DNA of 56,560 nucleotides from Streptomyces altiplanensis (lineage in GTDB: Bacteria; Actinomycetota; Actinomycetes; Streptomycetales; Streptomycetaceae): NCBI GenBank assembly GCA_003719395.1, contig RHMC01000029.1:1-56560 (forward strand), read 5' to 3'. The notes beneath the pieces are model-generated. The model was not told where the DNA came from, made no database searches, and was given only the letters and a program-made list of their open reading frames with translations. Of this stretch, positions 47,997-56,560 are shown one piece after another. A program made the translations under genes and the position numbers. Positions within the stretch are counted from its first letter, which is position 1; each line of letters starts with the position of its first letter.

Positions 47997-48176
47997 GAGT
48001 GTTCACCTTCAGATTCTGGGCAACAGCGGGTAAGGGGGTGAGCTGGGTGTGCTGGGCGCGACACGTGGGTCAGGCGTGACGCCGTACAGTCCCAGCCGAA
48101 GCGTCATGACTCATGAGGCCATGCGGATGGTTGTACGAAATCCGCCCAGTGTGACGCGCGTTACGTCTGTGTTTCG

Positions 48177-49405
48177 TCAGCCGGGCAGGTCCTGGATCGG
48201 CTTCAGGCCGTCCTTCGAGGCTCCCCGGTTGAGCATGGTTCCCTGTGTGCGTTCGAACGCGAGCCGGTAGCGGGCGCGCTCCTCGTCCGACAGCTCCTTG
48301 CCGTCGCGCAGCGCCTCGGCGACATCCACGAGGCGGTGGTCCTCCACCCCGGACGTCTCGCCGCTGTCGTCCGGGTCCGTGCCCGCCTCGGGCGGTGCCG
48401 CCTCGGCGGCACGGCCGGAATGGTGACGAGTGTCGGCACGTAGCGCGCCTGTACGTCCCAGCCGTCGCCCTTCTTCCGGAACTCGAACCAGCCGATGATG
48501 CCTTCCTCGGTGAGACCGCTGGGCACGTCGTGGCGGGCCAGCTGGTTGCCGAGGCCGTACGCGACCCAGGTGCCGTCGATCTTCTCCATCGGCTGCACCA
48601 CATGCGCGTGGTGACCGACGACCAGGTCGATGCCGGTGTCCTCGGCGAGCCTGCGGGCCAGCTTGAGCTGCGGAGTGCTCGGGTCCGGGTGGTGCTCACG
48701 GCCCCAGTGGATGCTCAGGATCACCACCTCGGCCCCGGCCGCGCGGGCGGCCTTCTCCGCCGCCGCGATGTCCCTGAAGGCCGTCTTGTTGGCGAGCCAC
48801 GGCTTGTCCGCGGGCAGTTCACGGCCGTTGAAGCCCAGGGTGTACGAGAGCTGCGCGACCTTGACGCCCTTCACGTCGAGGATCAGCGGCTTCTCGGCCT
48901 CCTCGCGGTCGCGGGCGGAACCGGTGTGCTTGAGGCCGGCCGCGTCGAGCGCGTCGAGCGTGCGCCGGACACCGGTGGGGCCGTGGTCGAGGCTGTGGTT
49001 CGAGGCGGTCGAGCAGGTGTCGTAACCGACGTTCTTGATCGTGGTGGTGATCTGCGGCGGAACGAGGAAGTCCGGGAAGCTCTGGAACGGACCTTCCGGC
49101 TTGCCGACGACCGGCTCGAAGTGACAGATCCCCAGGTCGGCCTTGCTGATGACGGGCTTGATCCCGGCCATGACCGGGTCGAAGTCGATGCTGCCCTTGC
49201 CGCCCGCCCCCTTGGCGTCCTTGCGGGCCTGGTCCGTCAGCTGCGGGTGGATGAGGATGTCACCCGCCGCGGCGACGGTGAACGCGGGCGGGCCCGCCGT
49301 CCCGGCGGCGTCGTCCGTGTCCAGGAGGCCGCACCCCGCCGTTGTCGCCGCCAGGAGGCCAAGAGCGACAGCGCGGGTTATGCCGGGCAAGTGGGGATGT
49401 CTCAT
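48177..49405 (-). CDS. capA: CapA/PgsA-like poly-gamma-glutamate protein, lipoprotein (one frameshift)
   Basis: A CapA-family metallophosphatase-fold protein of about 408 residues. It has a lipoprotein signal peptide (AVALGLLAATTAGC, lipobox TAGC) and the family motifs AAGDILIHPQL, KADLGICHFEPVV, TCSTASNHSLDHG, LGFNGRELP, HWGREHHPDPSTPQ and VVGHHAHVVQP. The N-H-x-x-D-x-G and G-H-x-x-H groups are the metal-binding pattern. A frameshift near 48406 ends the family frame; the tail continues EAAPPEAGTDPDDSGE to the stop at 48177. ATG at 49405 or GTG at 49408 could start; neither has a strong ribosome site. CapA supports PGA assembly or export at the cell surface. Confidence 0.87.
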
Positions 49406-49428
49406 CACGATGGTATTTTCGCCGCCCT

Positions 49429-50386
49429 ATGACACGGATCCCGACCATGAAGCTAACGATTCTGGTAACTCTGCTGGTCGCGGCCGCGGCTGTGACGGTT
49501 GTCACCATGAATACTTCCTCGCAAAAGGGCAATTCCGGCGCGATCGAAAGGGACTCCCCCCGATCGCCGCGGACCGGGATCGACCTGGAGCGCCGGATCG
49601 GCGCCTTCGCCTCGGACGTCGTCGCGGACTCGGGCTACCGCCCGCCGAACCGGGTGGAGCGGCGCACCGTGGCCGAGGGCGTCGCCTCCTCGTCGACGGG
49701 CGGCACGCGGAGGCGGACCGCAAGCTCGCCGAGGTCGATTTCGGAGTCCGTACGCTCACCGACAGGGCCACCGGGCGGCGGTACGCCGAGGTCGCGGACG
49801 CGGCGGGGGAGGCGAACCGGGGCTGGGGCCGCGTGTACGTCGGCCTCGGCGCCCCGGCCCGCTGGTCGGTGCAGGTTCCGCACCCCGTGGCGGACCTGGG
49901 CTCCGGCGGCTCGGGGCGGCCGTACTGACCGGGCAGCCCGGCGGCGTGCTCGTGGTCGCGGGTACGCACCGGGACGCGGGCCGGGGCGACGCCGCGGATG
50001 TCGCGCACCGGCGGGACACGGTCTTCCACGCGGTCTGCTCCGAACTCGCGGAGCGCCGCCTGCCGGGCGTCCAGCTGCACGGTTTCGCGGACAGCACGGA
50101 ACCGGACTACGACGTGATCGTCTCCACGGGCAGGGGCACGGACCAGGAGGACCACGAGACCGGACGCCGCCTGGCGCGGGCGCTGGGAGGCCGGGACTTC
50201 GAGGTGTGCCGGGCCTGGGCGCGCACCTGCGTGCTGGAGGGCCGGACGAACATGCAGGGGCGCAGGGCGGGCGAACTGGACGTGCCGTTCCTGCACGTGG
50301 AGTTCGCCCGCTCGGTACGGTCCGACGCGGCGAGGGCGGGCCGGGCGGCGGCGGCGGTACGCAGCACGGTGGCGGCCTGGCGGTAG
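49429..50386 (+). CDS. exported protein of unknown function (two frameshifts)
   Basis: The product begins MTRIPTMKLTILVTLLVAAAAV, a signal peptide, and totals about 318 residues after joining three frames (shifts near 49690 and 49900). The mature part has WSVQVPHPVADL, GVLVVAGTHRDAG, DVAHRRDTVFHAVCSEL and GVQLHGFADS, a run of His and Asp residues spaced like those of a zinc-dependent hydrolase, and three Cys near the end. I do not recognise the family. It diverges from capA by 20 bases, so it may share the capA promoter region and serve the same envelope function. Confidence 0.7.
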
Positions 50387-50420
50387 GACCACGCCTGCGG
50401 CGGGCCCGTTTCCCGCCGGC

Positions 50421-50470
50421 CTTCCCCGGCCTTCCCCGGCCTTCCCCGGCCTTCCCCGGGCCTCCCCGGG
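50421..50470. repeat. five 10-bp tandem repeats (cttccccggc)
   Basis: Four near-perfect units and a fifth variant fill the gap between two convergent genes. The last unit extends into ccccgggccgggg, a small palindrome that could aid termination. Confidence 0.85.
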
Positions 50471-50476
50471 CCGGGG

Positions 50477-51764
50477 TCAGGAGCCGCCCCCCACCGCGCC
50501 GCGTACACCGACGGGACCCACGGGGTGTTCTGGGCGTGGTGGCGCTCCGTCTCGTCGTCGAGCTGTTCCAGCAGGCCCTCCAGCAGGTCGTGGTCCGCCG
50601 GTGCCGCGAGGAATTCCAGTACGGCGCGGTGGAAGGCTCCCCGCAGCTCCGGCGGCATGACGTCCGAGGCGTCCGTGCACAGCCGCTTCGCGCCCGTCAG
50701 GGTCTCGTCGACGGCCGGTTCGCCCAGGCGTCGCCGTACGCGCCGACGGAGACCGGGAAGAACGGCCGGTTGCGCTCGGGCACCGCCCGTGCCCAGGTGG
50801 CCCGTGCCGTGTCCCCGGTGAGGAAGGTGATCAGCGACCGCGAGCCCTCGGTGTCGCGGAACAGGGCGGCCATGTCGCCGGCCACCTCGTACGCGTTGCG
50901 GTCGTTGGCGAGCTCCGGGACGGCCTCGGTGGTGGGGACGAACGCGATGTCCTTGCCGTACAGCCGCCGGACGAAACTGCCCTGGTGTTCGCGGGCGCAG
51001 CCCTGGCCGTCCGCCGTCAGCAGACCCTTGCCGTCGTTGCCCTGGAAGTCGTTGGCGAGGGCGGCGGCGGCCTGCGCGTCGCTGCCGCCGGGGGCGATGA
51101 GCCGGCCCCAGGTCTTCCACGCCTCGCGGACCTCCGGGCTGCGCCACGGCAGCTCGCCGGTCGCCCACTGCTCGTACACCGCCGGGCCCGACCGCTGGAG
51201 CAGGATGTCCTCGATCCAGTCGCTGCCCGGCCACCCCGAGGTCGCGCCGACCCCATGCCGAGGCACCAGTCGCCCCGCCGGGCCGAGCGGTCCGGGTAGT
51301 GCCAGACGACGCTCTTGAGGTCGACCTTCACCGGGGTCCAGTACGTGTTCTTGCGGTGGTCGACGGTGAGCTCGGGAGCCCACGGCTGCGGGGAACGCTC
51401 GCGCACCTCGTCGGGAAGCGGCACCAGCTCGCCGTCGTGCGCGTACTCGGTGAGCTCGCCGAGGCTGTTCAGTACGGCGATGTCGGGCGGCGATCCGGCC
51501 TGCACCTGGGCGAGGAGCGTCTCGCGCAGCGACGTCGTGCCCTGGTAGTCGACCTCGATCCCGTACTTCTTCCTGAACCGGTCGAGCACCGTCTCGAAGC
51601 TCTCCTCCTCGTCGCCGGTCCAGGGGCCGAGGACGCTCACGGCGGGGCGGGGCTTTTCGGCGCACGCGGCGGAGGCCAGCGCGAGCCCGGCGAGGAGGCC
51701 GGAGCAGCAGCAGCCGCAGACCGGTCCGGCGGCGGGGACGGCGGGGACGGCGGGAACGGTTCAC
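50477..51764 (-). CDS. extracellular solute-binding lipoprotein (family 1; several frameshifts)
   Basis: About 425 residues. After a frame slip near 51700 the signal peptide ends LAGLALASAAC, a lipobox. The mature protein shows the family-1 binding-protein pattern SVLGPWTGDEEESFETVLDRF, YGIEVDYQGTTSLRETL, AGSPPDIAVLNSLGEL, then NDFQGNDGKGLLTADGQGC and RNAYEVAGDMAALFRDTEGS. Further slips lie near 51245, 50720 and the G6 run near 50490. The GTG start overlaps the stop of the four-TM protein (GTGA). No permease or ATPase genes are in the operon, so it may deliver its ligand to a sensor and not to a transporter, like GlnH beside GlnX and PknG in mycobacteria. Confidence 0.8.
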
Positions 51765-52798
51765 CGGTGACCTCCTGCGGGGCGCCGGGGGACGGCGTAT
51801 TCGACGAGGAGCGGCTGGAGCGTCCCCACGACGACCCCCGCCATCAGTACGGCCGCGAGCGGTACGAAGCCCGCGCCCGGGGCCCAGGCGTCGGCGTTCC
51901 CCTCCCGTACCGCCTTCTCCATGCCGGACTCGGCGGCGGCGACGGCCGCCGCCTGCTGACCGGGGGTGCCGTCCGGCGTCAGCAGCCCGGCCGCGTCCTG
52001 CGCCAGCGTCTGGCTCCGGTGCGCCTGCCACGTCCCGAACGCCAGCACGGGAACGGCGGCCAGCAGCACCGTCACCGCCGCCAGCGGGACGCTCAGCCGC
52101 AGCCGGAAGCGCCGGCGCAGGAACACCTGCGTGCCGACCAGCCGTACGCCGAGCAGCAGGCAGGCCGTGACCGCCACCGGCCAGGCCAGCAGCGGCGCGG
52201 CGCCCCAGTCCTGCCGGCGGTCCAGCGCGGCGCTCTGCCGGTCCTGGAGGGCGGAGATCCGGGCGAGGATGCCCGACGTGCGGGCGTGCATCATCGTCTG
52301 CGCGTACGAGAGGTTGGCGAGGCTCAGGTGCGCCTTGTCCGACTGGGTCCACGCCCCGTCGATGCGCAGGGCGTAGCTGTCGACGAGCCCGGACGCGATG
52401 CGCAGGGTCTGCTGGTCCTCGCGGTTCAGGGCGCCCGTCGCGGCGGCCCGGGCGAGGCTGCTCCTGGCCTCGGCGAGCTGGGTCCGGTACTCCTCGCCGC
52501 GCGCCAGGATGTCCGGCCACCTGTGGTCGCGGGCCCGGTGGCGCAGATGGTCGCGCGCCGTGGCGTCGGCCTGCCGGAGGGAGGTGTGGGCCCTGGCGAG
52601 TTCGACGACGGCGGGCCCGGTGCGGTCCCGGATCGCCGCGGAGTCGCTGTGGACCTCGTCGTACGCGCCGAAGAGCGTCGCACCGCCGACGGCGGTCAGC
52701 GTGAGCAGCCACAGGAGCTGGCGGTGCAGGTAGCCGACGGTGGTGACGCCGTCGGCCCCGGTGGCCGAGCGCCAGAACCGGCGCGCGAGGCCCCTCAC
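51761..52798 (-). CDS. four-TM sensor-like membrane protein (GlnX-like position)
   Basis: 345 residues with helices near 28-46, 205-226, 240-258 and 312-330. The long segment 47-204 is extracytoplasmic and mostly alpha-helical (VELARAHTSLRQADATARD, LAEARSSLARAAATGAL, NREDQQTLRIASGLVDSYAL), like the four-helix bundle sensor domain of GlnX, the partner of GlnH and PknG in Mycobacterium. Similarity is in layout and context, not proved by alignment. The GTG start overlaps the VWA gene stop (GTGA) and its own stop overlaps the binding-protein start (GTGA), so the operon is tightly coupled. Confidence 0.78.
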   Translation of the reverse strand: MRGLARRFWRSATGADGVTTVGYLHRQLLWLLTLTAVGGATLFGAYDEVHSDSAAIRDRTGPAVVELARAHTSLRQADATARDHLRHRARDHRWPDILARGEEYRTQLAEARSSLARAAATGALNREDQQTLRIASGLVDSYALRIDGAWTQSDKAHLSLANLSYAQTMMHARTSGILARISALQDRQSAALDRRQDWGAAPLLAWPVAVTACLLLGVRLVGTQVFLRRRFRLRLSVPLAAVTVLLAAVPVLAFGTWQAHRSQTLAQDAAGLLTPDGTPGQQAAAVAAAESGMEKAVREGNADAWAPGAGFVPLAAVLMAGVVVGTLQPLLVEYAVPRRPAGGHR

Positions 52799-54341
52799 GC
52801 GGGGTCCCGCGGCGTGTCCGGCGACTTCCCCCGCGGCTTTCGCTGCGGCGGCAGCATCGTGCTGTGGGAGCGCAGCACCATCGCCGAGTTGATGTCGAGG
52901 GGGCGGATGTCGGGGCGGATCTCCACCTCGCCGGCCGCCGCGTCGACGATCCGTACGACATCGCCGAGGCGTTGCAGCATGGGCTCGTTGCCCATGGCGT
53001 GGGCGCGGCGCACCGCCTCGCCCCAGGCGGCGCGCGCCGCGCCGCGTCACCGGCGCGCTGGGCGGCGCGGCCCTCTTCGAGGCGGCGGACGAGGGCGTCG
53101 TGGTGGGCGTAGTGCGCCACCTTGGGGTCGTACCTGCTGTAGAGGTCGCGGTGGTGCGTCCAGCGGACCAGCAGGGGCCGCGCGGGCGGCAGCTGCGGCG
53201 ACGGGCCCTCGGCCCGCGGATCCCGCACCACCTTCAGGTCGGCCAGCCACAGCTCCCGGTCGACGGGCTCCTGCGGCGTACGGGAGGCGGCGACGCACAC
53301 CAGGTACTCGCGGGTCTCCTCGCCCCACGGCGGCATGGGGAACTCCAGGCACCGGTCCCCGGCCGTCACGCGGTCCGGCAGCAGGTCGCGGCGGGTGGGG
53401 TGGACCTGCTGGACGGTCAGCGGGGCGCTGCCGGGGCGGTGGGTGAGGCGCAGGCGCAGGCCGGTGATCCGGCGGGCCGCCGACTCGGCGGCGAGGGCAC
53501 GGAACTCGCCGGGATGCGCGTCGAGATCGCGTACCGCGTCCGCCCTGCCGTTGAGGCTGCCGGCGATCAGCTGGAGCTCGTCGGGGTCCCAGTCCTCGCC
53601 GATGCCGAGGGCGTCGCAGGTGAACAGGGGGGAGCAGGAGGCGAGTTCGGTGGCGAGGGCGGCGTGCTGTTCGTGTTCGTTGCGGCCGTCACTGAGCAGC
53701 AGCGCGTGCCGGACGGCGGAGCCGGGGAGCTGCCCGAACAGTTCGCGGGCGAGGGCGAGCCAGCTGCCGATGGCCGTACCGCCGCTCGGCGCGAGGCGGC
53801 CCATGGCCTCCTGCGCCTCCTCGCGGGTGGTGGCGTCGGCGCGCACGAGACCCGGGGAAGCGCCGGTCCTCGTGGGGTAGACCGGCTCCGCGGTGTGGCG
53901 TCCGGCGACGATCGCGAAGTACGTGCCGTCGGGCAGCGCGCGTACCGCCTCCGCCGCCGCGTCCTGGGCGGCCCAGAGCTTCTCGCGCGGATAACCCATG
54001 GACGCGGAGCAGTCGAGGAGCAGGATCTCGGCCCTGGCGGGGGAGGGGACGGGGACGGCTGCTTTCGCCGCCGCGCCGTCCCCCGGGGCCACCGTCACGG
54101 TCACCACGGCGCACATGCGCGTCCCGCCCTCGGCTCCGCGTTCCACCGAGACGCAGGGCTGCTGGCTCACTTCGAGGGAGACGGCTCCTGCGGTTCCTGA
54201 GGCTTCCGGGACTCCTGAGGCTCCCGTGGCTCCTGCGGATCCCGCTGCCCCCGCTGCTCCTGCGCCTCCCGGGCCCGGGACACCTGCCACGCCTCCCGTA
54301 CCTCTCGGATCTCCCGCACCTTCTGTGCCGTCCTGAGCCAT
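52795..54341 (-). CDS. von Willebrand factor type A protein linked to PknG (one frameshift)
   Basis: About 515 residues. After a Gly/Ala-rich start, a VWA domain follows: ILLLDCSASMGYP carries the DxSxS MIDAS motif, followed by SGGTAIGSWLALA and ALLLSDGRNEHE. A beta-sandwich (LRLRLTHRPGSAPLTV) and a helical C-terminal region (VRRLEEGRAAQRAGD, then GNEPMLQRLGDVVRIVDAA) complete the known layout of VWA proteins encoded beside PknG-like kinases. A frame slip lies near 53043. The ATG at 54341 has AAGGAG six bases upstream, inside the kinase gene, giving a 175-base overlap in another frame. It may bind a phosphorylated or FHA partner in the relay. Confidence 0.85.
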
Positions 54342-56560
54342 GCGTGCTCCTTGTATGTCCAGCGCAGCGGCCGTATTCCGTTGGCCAGGTCGAGGAGCGC
54401 GTGCGCCCGCACGTCGCCCGCCTGCTGGGAGAGGCCCCGGTACGCCTCCTCCAGGCGCCTGCGCAGCCTGTTCTCGGTGAGTTCCCCGTCCTGCACGCGC
54501 TCGCGGAGTTCCGCCAGCCGCTCCGCTCTGCCGCCCTCGCCGCCGGGCGCGCCGCAGACCCAGTCGAGGACGACCTCCCGGATGTGCGTCTCCAGCCGCA
54601 GCCTCCGCGTGCCGGTCCGTCAGGCCCCTCCTCCTCCCGCAGCTGCGTGACCCGGGCGAGCGCGGTGACGAGGGACTCCAGGGGCGGCGGCGCGCCGTCC
54701 GGGAACCGCCGCCCCGCGAGGATCCGTACGACCGCGGTCCGCGCGGCCGTCCGGTGACGGGAGTCCTTGGGCACGCGCTCCAGGATCTCCAGGGCCTCCT
54801 TCCGCTTCTCCGCGGCGAGGTGGATCCGGGCGAGCCCGAAGGCCGCGCTGCCCAGGGAGTGGTTGCGCAGCCACACCGCCTCGTAGTAGGCCCTGGCGCG
54901 GTCCGGCAGGCCGAGCCGTTCGTAGCAGTAGCCGAGGGCGAGCTTGGGGGCGTACTCGCCGGGGAGCGAGTCGTAGACGTGGTCGAACTCCTCGCGGGCC
55001 TCGTCGATCCGGTCGTCGCCGAGGTGCAGCAGCCCGGCGTGCCAGTGCAGGCGCCAGTCGTGCGGTGCCATGGCGCCGACGAGGCCGCCGGCCAGGCCGA
55101 GTTCGGCGCGCGCCGCGTCGTGGTGGGCGCGCTGCCGGCTGCGGCGGGCGAGGCCGAGGTGCAGGCGGCAGCGCAGCAGGTGCAGTTCCACGGACGGCTT
55201 CCAGCCCGCGAGCAGTTGCAGCAGCCCCGGCGCGTCGTACGAGATGCGGGTGAGCGACGGCCGCGTGGAGGTCGTCGGGGTCGGTCCTGGGCACGGGCAG
55301 GCCCGCCGCGACCTCGTCGGGGGGACGGCCGCGCGGCGTTCAGCGGGAGGCGCTGGGAGCCGTACGCCCCAGCGGTCGAGACGGGGGCCTCGCCGAGGCC
55401 GCCGTCGAGCGCGGCCGACGCCGGTTCGAAGAGGAGGGAGGGCTCGAAGGTCTCCTTGCGCAGCCGCAGCGACCGCAGCTCGCGGATGACGCCGCGCAGC
55501 TGGAGCGACATCTCGGCGGCCGTGGCGAACCGTCTGCGCGGCTCCTCGTCGGTGGCGCGGGCGAGCGCGCGGCGCAGGGACTCGGCGCCGGAGCCCGGGG
55601 GCGGGGCGGCGGGCGGAGTCGGTGAGCTCGCGCAGGGTCATGCCGACGCTGTAGAGGTCGGACTGGGGGCGTGCCCTGCCGTCCTGCTCGACCTCGGGCG
55701 CCTTGTAGAGGTCGGTGTACGGTCCCGGGGCGTCGAACTCCCGCACTCCCCCCACGTCGATGATCTTTATGCCGTCGCCGCAGTGCATGACGTTGTCCGG
55801 CTTCATGTCGCCGTAGACCTTGCCCTCGTGCGTGTGCAGGTAGCCGAGCGCGTCGAGGATCCGGATCCCGTAACTGACGATGAACTCGTGCACGCGCGAG
55901 CCGGCGAACGGCTCCTCGTTGCGCCTGATGCGTTCGGCGATCTGGTGCAGCGCCATCCCGCCCGCGAACTCCATCACGATGTAGTCGGTGCCGGTGGGGC
56001 GGTGCGTCGCGTAGTTGATGACGCGGATGATGTCCTTGTGGTTGAGGTCGGTCAGGTGCCGGCGCTCGCGCAGCGCGACCTCGCGCGCCAGTGAACTGTG
56101 CGGGTTGCGCAGGCCCTTGAGGGCGACCGGCCGGTTGTAGAGCTGGGCGTCCTCGGCGAGGTACACCCAGCCGAGGCCGCCGTGGGCGATGGGCCCGACG
56201 ACCCGGTACTGTCGGCGAGCACGTCGACGCCCGGACAGCTGGGGCTGGAGCGCGTACGGCGTACCGCAGGCGCAGCGCCCCTCGGAGGCCGCGAAGCCGA
56301 TGAACTCCATGCAGTCGGGGTTGCCGCACCGCATGACGCGGGAGGAGGACCGGTCCTCGACGGGCTCGACGAGGAGGGCGGGATCGGGGACCTCGACGCG
56401 GGGGAGGTCCATGAGGCCGTCACCGGCGCGGGAGAGCACGAACTGCTCGGCGGGCACCGGACGCCGGGCCCCCGCCGGCGCCGGGCCCCCGGAACCGCCG
56501 GGCCCGGCGCCCGCGCCGCTGCCGCCCGCTCCCCGCCCGCCCGCACCCTCCCCGTCCGCG
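54167..56560 (-). CDS. pknG: PknG-like serine/threonine kinase, 5' end outside the window (frameshifted)
   Basis: The frame stays open to the right edge, so the start is missing. From the N-terminus there is a Gly/Pro/Ala-rich stretch, then a rubredoxin-like Cys cluster (MRCGNPDCMEF, GRCACGTPY). A kinase domain follows, with glycine loop AHGGLGWVY, catalytic Lys VALKGL, YGDMKPDNVM and metal motif DVGG instead of DFG. The C-terminal region has TPR-like helices (DEAREEFDHVYDSLPGEYAP, ERLGLPDRARAYYEAVW). This order is that of PknG, which controls 2-oxoglutarate and glutamate metabolism through GarA/OdhI. Frames change near 55610, 55270 and 54620. The C-terminus is Gln/Pro/Glu-rich. It heads an operon with VWA, four-TM and binding proteins. 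Confidence 0.85.

Noticed and set aside
50421..50470. Possible CRISPR-like repeat array
   Set aside because: Units are only 10 bases and directly adjacent with no spacers, and no cas genes are near; a simple tandem repeat.
1..56560. tRNA, rRNA, insertion sequences, integrase sites or riboswitches
   Set aside because: No cloverleaf, transposase motif, att-like duplication or recognisable riboswitch core was found by eye; a covariance-model scan would be decisive.

Overview
The window is chromosomal DNA from a Streptomyces or a very close relative. The evidence is very high GC, GTG/TTG starts with AAGGAGG-type ribosome sites, a TTA codon in a regulator, an AfsR/AfsS pair, an XRE/DUF397 pair, a bifunctional FbiC and a PknG-type kinase operon. 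No rRNA, tRNA, insertion sequence or CRISPR array was seen.

Region 1 (1-17.7 kb, all on the minus strand) is a biosynthetic cluster built around an unusual iterative type I polyketide/fatty acid synthase of the PUFA/heterocyst-glycolipid kind. Its genes, in transcription order, are a small LuxR regulator with a TTA codon, acyl-CoA carboxylase beta and epsilon subunits, a WS/DGAT-type acyltransferase, a 14-TM exporter, an FAD oxidoreductase, a malonyl-type acyltransferase, an acyl carrier protein, a giant protein ordered enoyl reductase - ketosynthase - chain-length-factor-like - ketoreductase - dehydratase, a second ketoreductase-dehydratase protein, and a SnoaL-like protein followed by a perfect hairpin terminator. 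The likely logic is carboxylase supplies malonyl units, AT loads the ACP, KS/CLF elongates, KR/DH/ER reduce, flavoenzyme and SnoaL tailor, WS/DGAT may esterify the product, MFS exports. Four palindromes sit directly upstream of the regulator's promoter.

Region 2 (17.8-37.8 kb) is regulatory and housekeeping: an IclR regulator, a secreted Ser-rich protein, afsS and afsR, an amino-acid permease, a damaged CGNR zinc-finger gene, an F420-dependent luciferase-like oxidoreductase, fbiC for the F420 precursor, NfeD plus flotillin, an ADP-ribosylglycohydrolase homologue that has lost its metal ligands, a sodium:solute symporter, DUF397/XRE and GPP34 genes.

Region 3 (38-50.4 kb) concerns the envelope: a D-Ala-D-Ala carboxypeptidase with a long acidic cytoplasmic tail, a polytopic membrane protein, and a poly-gamma-glutamate (PGA) type locus (CapA, a double-HAMP sensor-like protein, CapB, CapC and an NlpC/P60 peptidase).

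Region 4 (50.4-56.56 kb) is a translationally coupled operon of a PknG-like kinase (cut by the right edge), a VWA protein, a four-TM GlnX-like protein and a solute-binding lipoprotein; it looks like an amino-acid or nutrient sensing relay.

More than twenty genes or parts of genes, including the conserved fbiC, are interrupted by single-base shifts, often in G or C runs, after which the protein family continues in another frame. I treat these mainly as consensus errors in the assembly, not as real pseudogenes, and have given joined gene spans.
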